Positions 27,555 to 35,150 of a DNA stretch of 64,000 bases are shown here, piece by piece (the stretch's first letter is position 1; every line of letters starts with the position of its first letter). Both the position numbers and the translations under genes were made by a program. The notes beneath the pieces are model-generated. The model was not told the origin of the DNA and did no database searches. It saw only the letters and a program-made list of their open reading frames with translations. This stretch comes from an uncultured Alistipes sp. Its GTDB lineage: Bacteria; Bacteroidota; Bacteroidia; Bacteroidales; Rikenellaceae. The DNA lies in contig CALUNL010000003.1 in NCBI GenBank assembly GCA_944322005.1, forward strand, positions 62,001-126,000. Reading direction: 5' to 3'.

Positions 27555-28061
27555 ATGACGGTCATCACCGGTGAGAGATGCAATCTGCGTAGTGTCGGGT
27601 CCAAGGACATCGACACTATTCTTTTATGGGAGAACGATCCGGAGGTCCGTGATGCAGGCACGCCCGAAAAGACATTCACCCGGATCGACATCGAAAGGTT
27701 TGTCGGAAGACAGCGCTTCGGCCTCGCTGCAAACGGGCAGCAGAGGCTTATGATAGAGACGAAGGATGGTCGCAGTGTCGGAGCCGCAGACCTGTTCGAT
27801 TACGACGGCAGTTCGGCAGGCATAGGCATACTCGTATACTCACGCGAAGACAGGCGGAAAGGATTTGCCTCGGAGGCATTGCAACTGCTGACGGAATATG
27901 CCGCAGAGACGGGTCTGGAACGGCTGTACGCCCGCACCCGACAGGACAACACGGCATGCCGCAGACTGTTTGCCGGAGCCGGTTTCGAGTCACGTACCGG
28001 GGAAGACGGCACGATATCCTTTTCGCTCGATCTGCGCCGCAGGCGACAACCCGGCAAATAG
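27555..28061 (+). CDS. GNAT-family N-acetyltransferase (RimJ/RimL-like)
   Basis: A 168-residue protein. It begins with the ERCNLRSV-like first strand seen in SpeG/RimJ-type acetyltransferases. The acetyl-CoA pyrophosphate loop is represented by SREDRRKGFASEAL (R-x-x-G-x-A), and the C-terminal RQDNTACRRLFAGAGFE motif is typical of small-molecule or protein N-acetyltransferases. It begins one base after the ROK regulator stop. The substrate is unknown; a polyamine or ribosomal-protein target is possible by family. Confidence 0.85.
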   Translation: MTVITGERCNLRSVGSKDIDTILLWENDPEVRDAGTPEKTFTRIDIERFVGRQRFGLAANGQQRLMIETKDGRSVGAADLFDYDGSSAGIGILVYSREDRRKGFASEALQLLTEYAAETGLERLYARTRQDNTACRRLFAGAGFESRTGEDGTISFSLDLRRRRQPGK

Positions 28062-28108
28062 TCGTCACATTATCGCTCCCGGAATTTTTCCCATTCGGTA
28101 ATTCTTCG

Positions 28109-28116
28109 TATTTTTG
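28109..28116 (+). promoter_or_regulatory. Putative -7 box for rpe (TATTTTTG)
   Basis: An exact match 19 bases before the rpe ATG at 28136; the upstream in-frame ATG at 27956 lies inside the GNAT gene and is rejected. Confidence 0.6.
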
Positions 28117-28135
28117 CGGAAAAGAGAATTCAACC

Positions 28136-28786
28136 ATGAGAATAATATCGCCATCAATACTTGCCGCCGATTTCGGCAACCTCGGACGGGATGTCGCCAT
28201 GCTGAACGAATCTCGGGCCGAATGGATACACTTCGACGTAATGGACGGAGTGTTCGTTCCGAACATATCGTTCGGATTCCCGGTATTGCAGTCCGTGCGC
28301 AGCGCCACGGAGAAGGTTCTGGACGTGCACCTGATGATTGTCGACCCGATACGCTACGTCAAGCGCTTTGCCGAAGCCGGGGCCGACATCATAACGTTCC
28401 ACTACGAGGCGACGGAGAACCCGCGCGAATGCATAGCCGCAATAAGGGAGGCCGGAGCCAGGGTCGGAATAAGCATAAAACCTGCAACGGACGTCTCCGT
28501 GCTCGGAGAGCTGCTAAAAGAGATCGACATGGTACTTGTCATGAGTGTCGAGCCAGGGTTCGGAGGACAGTCGTTCATCGAATCGTCGCTCGACAAGATT
28601 TCAAGGCTCAAGGGCATGATACTCGAATCGGGAGCGGATTGCCTCATCGAAGTTGACGGGGGAATCTCGGAGAGAAACGCCGCCTCGATATTCGCTGCAG
28701 GCGCCGATGTGCTTGTCGCAGGATCGTCGGTATTCAAGGCGGCGGAACCGGAGTCGGAGATATTGAAAATGCTTGAGGCGAAATGA
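28136..28786 (+). CDS. rpe: Ribulose-phosphate 3-epimerase
   Basis: A 216-residue TIM-barrel enzyme interconverting ribulose 5-phosphate and xylulose 5-phosphate in the pentose phosphate pathway. Signatures: ISPSILAADFGNL with the strand-1 Ser, HFDVMDGVFVPNISFG with metal/catalytic residues, MSVEPGFGGQSF as the phosphate loop region, and EVDGGI with the second catalytic Asp. Its stop overlaps the ABC-F start by 4 bases (ATGA), coupling the two. rpiB at 48866 supplies the companion isomerase. Confidence 0.95.
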   Translation: MRIISPSILAADFGNLGRDVAMLNESRAEWIHFDVMDGVFVPNISFGFPVLQSVRSATEKVLDVHLMIVDPIRYVKRFAEAGADIITFHYEATENPRECIAAIREAGARVGISIKPATDVSVLGELLKEIDMVLVMSVEPGFGGQSFIESSLDKISRLKGMILESGADCLIEVDGGISERNAASIFAAGADVLVAGSSVFKAAEPESEILKMLEAK

Positions 28787-30726
28787 TTTCTGTTGACAAC
28801 ATTTCGGTCAGTTTCGGCGGATGGACGCTGTTCGACGGCGTGTCGTTTCTGATAAACCCCAAAGACAGGATAGGTCTTGTGGGCCGCAACGGCGCTGGCA
28901 AGACCACGATATTGAAACTCATCGCCGGAGAGCAGCAGCCGACGACAGGGGCCGTAACGAAGAACGGTGAATGCACCATCGGCTACCTCCCGCAACAGAT
29001 GCGGGTGGCCGATACCACCACCCTTTTGGCCGAGACAGAGAAGGCCTTCGACGAGGTACTCGCCCTCGAGGCGGAGATCGAATCGCTGACGGCGGAGATC
29101 GCCGAACGCACCGACTACGAATCGCCGGAATACGAATCGCTGCTGCACCGCCTCAACGATGCCAACGACCGCTACCACATACTGGGCGGAGACACGCGCG
29201 ATGCCGACATCGAGAAGACCCTCCTCGGACTCGGATTCCGGCGCGAGGATTTCATGCGGCCGACAAGCGAGTTTTCGGGCGGATGGAGGATGCGAATCGA
29301 ACTTGCAAAGCTGCTTTTGAGGCGGCCGTCGATATTTCTGCTTGATGAGCCGACGAACCATCTCGACATAGAGTCCATCCAGTGGCTCGAGGAGTACCTG
29401 CGCAACTACAACGGAGCCGTGCTGCTCATCTCGCACGACCGCGCATTTCTCGACAACGTCACGACACGCACAATCGAGCTGTCGCTCGGCAAGATATACG
29501 ACTACAAGGTCCCGTATTCGGAGTTCGTGAAGTTGCGTGCCGAGCGCCGCGAGCAGCAGATGGCGGCCTACCAGAACCAGCAGAGGCTCATCGAGAAGAG
29601 CGAGGAGTTCATCGAGAAGTTCCGCTACAAGCCGACCAAGTCGAACCAGGTGCAGTCGCGCATAAAGCAGCTCGAGAAGATCGAACGCATCGAGGTCGAG
29701 GAGGAGGATACGGCGACAATGAACATCAAGTTCCCGCCGGCACCCCGGTCCGGACAGATTGTGGCCGACATACGCAACGTCGGCAAATGGTTCGGTGACC
29801 ACCATATATTCAGCGGGGCCGAGTTCACGTTGCACAAGGGGGACAAGATAGCCCTTGTGGGACGGAACGGCGAGGGAAAAACCACCTTTGCCCGAATGCT
29901 CATCGGAGAGCTCGAGCCGACCGAAGGCGAGATCAAGCTGGGAGCCAACGTCAACATAGGATACTACGCACAGAACCAGGACGATTTGATGGACGGCGAC
30001 TTCACTGTCTACGACACGCTCGACCGTGTGGCCGTAGGAGACATACGCACACGGCTTCGCGACATACTCGGAGCATTCCTGTTCCGCGGCGAGGACATCG
30101 ACAAGAAGGTCAAGGTGCTGTCCGGCGGCGAGCGCTCGCGACTGGCGATGGCCCGTCTGATGCTCGAGCCGCACAACCTGCTGGTGATGGACGAGCCCAC
30201 GAACCACATGGACATGCGTTCGAAGGATATTCTGAAGGCGGCTTTGCAGAAGTACGACGGCACGCTCGTGGTGGTATCTCACGACCGTGATTTCCTTGAC
30301 GGCATCGTCGACAAGGTCTACGAGTTCCGCGACGGCGGCGTGAAGGAGTATCTTGGAGGAATATACTACTTCCTCGAGAAGCGCAAGATAGAGAACCTGC
30401 ACGAAATAGAGCGCAAGGCTCCGGAGGCGAAGGCCACAACGGAGACATCGTCCCAATCTTCAGGAAAGATTTCGTACGAACAGAAAAAGGAGCAGGAACG
30501 CGCCATACGCAAGGCGCGCAAGAATGTCGAAGCGATAGAGGCGGAGCTCGAGGGCATCGAGAAGAAGATTGTGGAATTCGACGCCGCATTCGCCTCGGCA
30601 TCCGAATACAGGGCCGAGGACTATGCAGCCTACGACGAACTGAAGAAGCGCTACGACCACCTCATGCACGAGTGGGAGAAGGCAAGCTATGAGTTGGACA
30701 TCCTCTCTATGCCGCTTCCGTTTTAG
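28783..30726 (+). CDS. ABC-F family ATPase
   Basis: A 647-residue soluble protein with two ABC domains and no membrane segment. Domain 1: GRNGAGKTT, signature FSGGWRMRIELA and LLDEPTNHLD. Domain 2: GRNGEGKTT, LSGGERSRLAMA and VMDEPTNHMD. A linker helix region rich in E/R/Q lies between (~residues 240-310), and the C-terminal ~110 residues look like a coiled coil. ABC-F proteins act on the ribosome E site or protect it from antibiotics. Domain layout resembles YheS/Uup-like housekeeping members more than a resistance factor, but that is not certain. The tail overlaps the convergent lipoprotein gene by 4 bases. Confidence 0.93.
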   Translation: MISVDNISVSFGGWTLFDGVSFLINPKDRIGLVGRNGAGKTTILKLIAGEQQPTTGAVTKNGECTIGYLPQQMRVADTTTLLAETEKAFDEVLALEAEIESLTAEIAERTDYESPEYESLLHRLNDANDRYHILGGDTRDADIEKTLLGLGFRREDFMRPTSEFSGGWRMRIELAKLLLRRPSIFLLDEPTNHLDIESIQWLEEYLRNYNGAVLLISHDRAFLDNVTTRTIELSLGKIYDYKVPYSEFVKLRAERREQQMAAYQNQQRLIEKSEEFIEKFRYKPTKSNQVQSRIKQLEKIERIEVEEEDTATMNIKFPPAPRSGQIVADIRNVGKWFGDHHIFSGAEFTLHKGDKIALVGRNGEGKTTFARMLIGELEPTEGEIKLGANVNIGYYAQNQDDLMDGDFTVYDTLDRVAVGDIRTRLRDILGAFLFRGEDIDKKVKVLSGGERSRLAMARLMLEPHNLLVMDEPTNHMDMRSKDILKAALQKYDGTLVVVSHDRDFLDGIVDKVYEFRDGGVKEYLGGIYYFLEKRKIENLHEIERKAPEAKATTETSSQSSGKISYEQKKEQERAIRKARKNVEAIEAELEGIEKKIVEFDAAFASASEYRAEDYAAYDELKKRYDHLMHEWEKASYELDILSMPLPF

Positions 30727-31517
30727 AGTCCGTAATTATCCTTGAGTGTATCGGCGAAAATCTCCGCCATGCGCAGCTGTATCTCGGCATCCTCGCCCCG
30801 CGTAGGGTGCCACCCGTACGTCACGCCGTCGATGACCTCCGTATCGTTTATGCCGTTCTGCGCATATATGAGCGATATCTGCTCCCCGGTGTCGGAATCC
30901 GGATCATCCTTCGAGAATCCGATGTTCTCGTCGAACTCGCACAGACAGGCATACTCCTTCCAGCGTTCTGCAAGCCGGCGGACGGATTCGTTGTATACAA
31001 CTCTGGCGTCATGCCAGTACGTACAAAGTACTATGCGCACAGGTTTTCCGCCTTCGACGCCGTACCACTTCGATTTAGGATTGTTCTCCAATGCACGGCA
31101 GTCGTCGATATACCTGCGTATGATATAGTCGAACGCCTGCGAATAGTCCATGTTGCGCTCTATGACATAGTCATTGTAGTCGTCGAGCAGTTTGCTCTCG
31201 TCGCACACGTCCATATCATGTACATGCATTATAACGAATATGTCGAAATCGTCGAGCTCCACCGTTGTATATTCCCTGCCGGCAGCCATGGCCATGGCGC
31301 TGTCGACAGGCATGGTTCCGGATACGGCCCGGTTCATGGCCTCGACCCCCAACATTCCGCAACCGGTTTCAAACCACGTATTCGGAGGGGATGCGATTGA
31401 GGCGCCGATCATATATACGACACCGGAAGCGGATGAATATGTGAGTGCAATATCGTTGCGGCACGACGCAAACAGCAGCGCTGCCGAAGCGAATATGAAA
31501 CGGATCACCCTCAACAT
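30723..31517 (-). CDS. Lipoprotein with SGNH/GDSL-like features
   Basis: A 264-residue protein. The N-terminus (MLRVIRFIFASAALLFASC) is a lipoprotein signal with the lipidated Cys19. The mature part has VYMIGASIA (resembling the block I GxS nucleophile motif), an NRAVSG block II-like segment, and GWHPTRGED, which resembles the block V DxxH element but with an altered acidic residue. This suggests a SGNH-hydrolase fold, perhaps of a DUF5040-like family. Catalytic competence is uncertain. It is monocistronic and convergent with the ABC-F gene. The upstream region has only a near-consensus box (TATCTTTA). Confidence 0.65.
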   Translation of the reverse strand: MLRVIRFIFASAALLFASCRNDIALTYSSASGVVYMIGASIASPPNTWFETGCGMLGVEAMNRAVSGTMPVDSAMAMAAGREYTTVELDDFDIFVIMHVHDMDVCDESKLLDDYNDYVIERNMDYSQAFDYIIRRYIDDCRALENNPKSKWYGVEGGKPVRIVLCTYWHDARVVYNESVRRLAERWKEYACLCEFDENIGFSKDDPDSDTGEQISLIYAQNGINDTEVIDGVTYGWHPTRGEDAEIQLRMAEIFADTLKDNYGL

Positions 31518-31592
31518 ATCGTTTTACGCATTTTTTGAACTGTTAAAGATAAAACATTTCCGCAAAACATCAAAATCTTACATCAAAAGTAT

Positions 31593-31600
31593 TACTTTTG
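31593..31600 (+). promoter_or_regulatory. Putative -7 box for rlmB (TACTTTTG)
   Basis: An exact TAnnTTTG 16 bases before the rlmB ATG; no clear -33 element. Confidence 0.6.
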
Positions 31601-31616
31601 TACAAAAGCATAGCCC

Positions 31617-32351
31617 ATGGACAACAACATAGTTTTCGGAATACGCCCGGTGGCGGAGGCCATAGAGTCGGGCCGTCAGATTGAAAAACTGTATGTCAGA
31701 CGCGGTGCCGACGGACAGCTTATGTCCGACCTCAAGGACCTGTGCCTGCGTCACCGCATACGGATTCAGGAGGTGCCAGTCGAAAAGCTGAACAGGCTCA
31801 CGAAAGGCAACCACCAGGGAGTGGTGGCACAGGTTTCCGCCATAGAGTATGTCGAACTGAAGGATATCCTGGAGCGCGTGCCGGAGGACGAGACGCCGTT
31901 CGTCGTGATTCTCGACGGAGTGACCGACATCCGCAACTTCGGAGGCATCGCGCGTTCGGCCGAGTGCGCCGGTGCGCACGGCATCATAACCTCGCTGAAG
32001 AGTTCCGCCCCCGTAAACGCGGAGTCGATGAAGGCATCCGCGGGAGCACTGTCGCGCATACCTGTCTGCCGCGTCGGTTCGATACGCAATACCGTAAAGG
32101 CCCTCCAGAGCGAGGGTTTCTCGATCGTGGCTGCGACGGAGCACAGCCGCAAACTGATGTACGACGCCGATCTTACGGGACCGGTGGCGATAATAATGGG
32201 TTCGGAGGAGAAGGGAATATCGAAAGAGGTGCTCAAGCTCTGCAACGAACAGCTCGCCATTCCGCTCGTCGGCGCATTGGAGTCGCTCAACGTATCGGCT
32301 GCCGCCGCCATAATGCTGTTCGAGGTGGTAAGGCAGCGCATCGGCAACTGA
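31617..32351 (+). CDS. rlmB: 23S rRNA (guanosine-2'-O-)-methyltransferase, RlmB/TrmH family
   Basis: A 244-residue SpoU-class methyltransferase. Residues 1-75 match the RlmB substrate-binding domain (FGIRPVAEAI, NHQGVVAQVS). The trefoil-knot catalytic domain has motif 1 (DGVTDIRNFGGIARSAECAG with its Asn/Arg), motif 2 (IIMGSEEKGIS) and motif 3 (PLVGALESLNVSAAAAI). It likely methylates G2251 of 23S rRNA using S-adenosylmethionine. The next gene begins 7 bases later. Confidence 0.9.
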   Translation: MDNNIVFGIRPVAEAIESGRQIEKLYVRRGADGQLMSDLKDLCLRHRIRIQEVPVEKLNRLTKGNHQGVVAQVSAIEYVELKDILERVPEDETPFVVILDGVTDIRNFGGIARSAECAGAHGIITSLKSSAPVNAESMKASAGALSRIPVCRVGSIRNTVKALQSEGFSIVAATEHSRKLMYDADLTGPVAIIMGSEEKGISKEVLKLCNEQLAIPLVGALESLNVSAAAAIMLFEVVRQRIGN

Positions 32352-32358
32352 TACACGT

Positions 32359-32970
32359 ATGTCCACCGCATTGCTTCGGAGAATTTTCGGCCGTGAGGAG
32401 GTCAAGGATAGCGTATCCGAGACCATACATCCGGTTCTCGGAACGGTGACGCTGGCCCAACGCCGGCGCAACCGTCGCATTTCGCTCTCCGTAAGGCCCG
32501 ACGGCCGGATATTGCTGAGTTACCCGTTAGGAGTGTCGAGGAAAAGGGCTCTCGAGTTTCTCGAATCGAAGGTCGAATGGGTGATGCTGGCACAACGGAA
32601 GCTGGCCGAAAGGAGGGAGGACCGCCGGAAGTTCACCGACGAAGAGATTGCCGCAATGCGGAAACAGGCAAAAGAGGTACTGCCGCCAATGGTAGAGCGA
32701 CTGGCTGCACGGTTCGGATTCCGATACGGGCGGGTAACCATACGCGCGACCCGCAGCAAATGGGGAAGCTGCTCTCCCGACAACAACATCTCGCTCTCGC
32801 TGTTCCTTATGGCATTGCCCGAGCACCTGCAGGAGTATGTCATAATCCATGAACTATGCCACACGGTGCACCACAACCATTCCGCACGGTTCCATGCACT
32901 TGCCGACCGCTGCATGGGAGGACGTGAAAAGGAGCTGCGCAGGGAGTTGAGAGGATACGGCTTCGCATAG
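32359..32970 (+). CDS. YgjP/SprT-like zinc metallopeptidase (DUF45)
   Basis: A 203-residue protein with an M48-type metal motif: HELCHTVHHNHSARFH supplies the HExxH and a downstream His. Before it, RATRSKWGSCS matches the conserved DUF45 segment (WGSC). No signal peptide or transmembrane helix is seen, so it is cytoplasmic, as for E. coli YgjP. The substrate is unknown. It lies 7 bases behind rlmB and 27 bases before a GNAT gene, probably one transcript. Confidence 0.85.
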   Translation: MSTALLRRIFGREEVKDSVSETIHPVLGTVTLAQRRRNRRISLSVRPDGRILLSYPLGVSRKRALEFLESKVEWVMLAQRKLAERREDRRKFTDEEIAAMRKQAKEVLPPMVERLAARFGFRYGRVTIRATRSKWGSCSPDNNISLSLFLMALPEHLQEYVIIHELCHTVHHNHSARFHALADRCMGGREKELRRELRGYGFA

Positions 32971-32997
32971 TGGCGGCTTCGGGCAACAATTCAAAAC

Positions 32998-33501
32998 ATG
33001 GAGATACGCAAAACCACATACGGAGACCTGGCCGCGATAATGGAGATTGTCGCCGGGGCGCAGCGGCTGCTGCACGACCGCGGCATCGACCAGTGGCAGG
33101 ACGGATACCCGACGGAGGAGGTTATTGTCGGCGACATACGCAACGGATACTCCCACATACTCTCCGACAAAGGGCGGGTATGTGCCACGGCAGCCATATC
33201 ATTCGACGGTGAACCGACATACGCCACCATACGCAACGGCCGGTGGCCGGACGAGGAGCCGTATGCGGTAGTCCACCGCCTTGCCGTCAGGTCGGACAGT
33301 CTCGGCAACGGCTATGCGGAGATGATGCTCGGATTTGCGGAAAGCGAATCGCTCTCACGCGGCATACGCCGCATAAGGGTCGACACGCACGACGACAACA
33401 CTCCCATGCAGCGTCTGCTTGAGAAGTCGGGATATGTCCCGTGCGGCGACATCACCCTTGCGAGCGGAGCCCCGCGCAGGGCATTCATAAAGATTCTGTA
33501 A
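32998..33501 (+). CDS. GNAT-family N-acetyltransferase
   Basis: A 167-residue protein: MEIRKTTYGDLAAIMEIV starts the first strand and helix of the GNAT fold. VHRLAVRSDSLGNGYAEMML carries the acetyl-CoA loop (in Q/RxxGxG/A form: LGNGYA). RVDTHDDNTPMQRLLEKSGY is the usual C-terminal segment. The substrate cannot be assigned. Convergent with tsaB, with a weak hairpin (33510-33538) between the stops. Confidence 0.85.
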   Translation: MEIRKTTYGDLAAIMEIVAGAQRLLHDRGIDQWQDGYPTEEVIVGDIRNGYSHILSDKGRVCATAAISFDGEPTYATIRNGRWPDEEPYAVVHRLAVRSDSLGNGYAEMMLGFAESESLSRGIRRIRVDTHDDNTPMQRLLEKSGYVPCGDITLASGAPRRAFIKIL

Positions 33502-33557
33502 CGGCAAATCCGGTGCGGCGCAAATCCGCAAACACCGGGTCGGATATGCAATAATCT

Positions 33558-34265
33558 CTAAAACAGACGTTTTTTCGAGGTCGTCACCACGAAATCCTTG
33601 AGATAGAACGGCTCGAAATATGCCACATCGACGAAATCCGAAGCATCGAACGCGCGCTGTGCCGGCACAGCCATTCCGCGCACCGACGGGGACACGTCTA
33701 CAAGTTTGGCCCACGGCAGCACCGGCGCGCATTTTGCCGCGCCGCTGCCGAAAATGACGAACTCTCGCCCCGTCTCCCTGTATCCGGCAAAACTGTCCGG
33801 AGTGACAACCTCCGCCGAGACATCGCCCAATGCATTCCCCGCAGTATCGAAGACCTGCGCATATACCTCCATGCGGCGGGCATCGACCATAGGGCACAGC
33901 AGGGCATTGTCCCACGACTCCACATCTATGATACCAGCCACATAGTCCTCCTTCGCCACCTCGGCGAGTGAAGCGAGCGAGTTTACGGCAATCAGCGGGC
34001 ACCCTATTCCGTAGCACAGGCCCTTGGCGAACGACACGCCGATACGCAGGCCCGTATACGAGCCCGGTCCCATTCCGACAGCGACGGCATCGATGTCGTC
34101 CGGACGCATGTCGGTCTGTTTCAGAAGTTCGTCGACAAAGACTCCGACCTGCTTCGCATGGTCGCGCCCGCGGTCGCTCTCACGCAGCGAGAGCAGCTCT
34201 CCATCTTTCGCTATGCCGACCGAACAGATGTCGGTTCCGGTCTCTATGCACAGAATATATGCCAT
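33558..34265 (-). CDS. tsaB: tRNA threonylcarbamoyladenosine biosynthesis protein TsaB
   Basis: A 235-residue ASKHA-fold protein, the non-catalytic partner of TsaD in making t6A37 on ANN-decoding tRNAs. It starts AYILCIETGTDICSVGI and has the GMGPGSYTGLRIGVSFAKGL motif typical of TsaB. The C-terminal domain is reduced and the metal-binding residues of TsaD are absent, as expected. It lies 10 bases after smpB and is presumably co-transcribed with it. Confidence 0.92.
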   Translation of the reverse strand: MAYILCIETGTDICSVGIAKDGELLSLRESDRGRDHAKQVGVFVDELLKQTDMRPDDIDAVAVGMGPGSYTGLRIGVSFAKGLCYGIGCPLIAVNSLASLAEVAKEDYVAGIIDVESWDNALLCPMVDARRMEVYAQVFDTAGNALGDVSAEVVTPDSFAGYRETGREFVIFGSGAAKCAPVLPWAKLVDVSPSVRGMAVPAQRAFDASDFVDVAYFEPFYLKDFVVTTSKKRLF

Positions 34266-34275
34266 ATGCAGATTG

Positions 34276-34737
34276 TTACTTGAATCGTTTCATCGCCTTG
34301 TCCATCTCCCGTTTGGCGTCATTCTCCTTTAGGTACTCGCGTTTGTCGTACGCCTTGCGTCCTCGGGCCAGACCTATTACCACCTTGGCCAGTCCGCGCT
34401 CGTTCAGGAAGAGTCTCAACCCCACTATCGTTATGCCCTTGTCCTGCGACGCACGCTCAATGCGGGTCAGTTCCTTTGCCGTCAGGAGAAGCTTGCGGTC
34501 ACGCTTGGGCGAGTGGTTGTTGCATGTACCCCACCCGTATTCGGCTATGTTTATGCCGCGTATCCACAACTCGCCTTTCTCGAAATAGCAGTAGCAGTCG
34601 GTCATGGAGGCTTTGCCGAGACGTATCGACTTTATCTCCGTACCGTACAGCACGATGCCAGCCGTAAACTCCTCGAGAATCTCGTAGTCGAAGGTCGCGC
34701 GCTTGTTGCGGATATTTATCTTCTTGTAATCTGACAT
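34276..34737 (-). CDS. smpB: SsrA-binding protein SmpB
   Basis: A 153-residue OB-fold protein that carries tmRNA to stalled ribosomes. Recognisable blocks: [25 protein letters not shown] (tmRNA-binding), [12 protein letters not shown], and the C-terminal [16 protein letters not shown], where the basic helical tail begins. The start at 34737 is preferred because it begins at the family N-terminus and lies 38 bases after a -7 box; an in-frame ATG at 34767 is an unneeded extension. Confidence 0.95.
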   Translation of the reverse strand: MSDYKKINIRNKRATFDYEILEEFTAGIVLYGTEIKSIRLGKASMTDCYCYFEKGELWIRGINIAEYGWGTCNNHSPKRDRKLLLTAKELTRIERASQDKGITIVGLRLFLNERGLAKVVIGLARGRKAYDKREYLKENDAKREMDKAMKRFK

Positions 34738-34775
34738 AAACACAGGCTGCCGAATATCAGGCGGCAACCGAGTTG

Positions 34776-34783
34776 CAAATATA
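34776..34783 (-). promoter_or_regulatory. Putative -7 box for smpB-tsaB (TATATTTG, minus strand)
   Basis: An exact match on the minus strand 38 bases upstream of the smpB ATG. Confidence 0.65.
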
Positions 34784-35150
34784 ACTCTTTTTTCTCAACT
34801 GTGAACAACGAAGCCCGCAATCGGGACAAAGCCTACGTACAGCCGTCTCCGGTCCATACGCGGATCATGTGACAACGCGTGGAGGAAAGTCTCTCCGCCG
34901 GACGTGGCATGCGGCATAGGATTTGCTCTTGTGTGCGGCGGAGGGTGGCCGGATAAAGGTAACTAATTCTTTTATCTTTGATATGTTTTGCACATCTTTC
35001 TGTTTATTTTCTGTTTGCACACCGTACGCGCAGCAATGCGTGTACACCCGGCCCCCTCTTTTTTCATAATTATTGTCGATTGAGAAACGGCACCGGCTAC
35101 ATATCACCCCGACATGCGGAAGCGGATGCCACGTGGTACACTGCAGCATC
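34784..35150. other. Non-coding stretch between dnaG and smpB; possible small RNA on the + strand
   Basis: No convincing gene is seen in this 367-base stretch. A + strand -7-like box (TATCTTTG, 34973-34980) is followed by a hairpin (GTACGCGC / GCGTGTAC with one G-T pair, loop AGCAAT, 35024-35045) and a T6 run at 35059-35064. The spacing between hairpin and T run is too long for a classical terminator, so a short RNA is only a possibility. A 94-codon minus-strand frame (34865-35149) has no recognisable features. Confidence 0.3.

Noticed and set aside
28402-30456. A 684-codon open frame on the minus strand opposite rpe and the ABC-F gene
   Set aside because: It lies entirely antisense to two well-supported genes, has no recognisable motif, and such long antisense frames arise from biased codon use.
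33510-33538. Hairpin between the GNAT gene and tsaB as a terminator
   Set aside because: The stem is only 6 bp with weak inner pairs and there is no T run on either side.
34881-34890. GGAGGAAAGT resembling the RNase P RNA core
   Set aside because: The rest of the RNase P consensus, including the matching P4 partner and the 3' conserved block, is not found in the surrounding sequence.
34865-35149. A 94-codon minus-strand frame in the dnaG-smpB gap
   Set aside because: It has no motif, no credible promoter near its start, and no sign of conservation that can be judged here.
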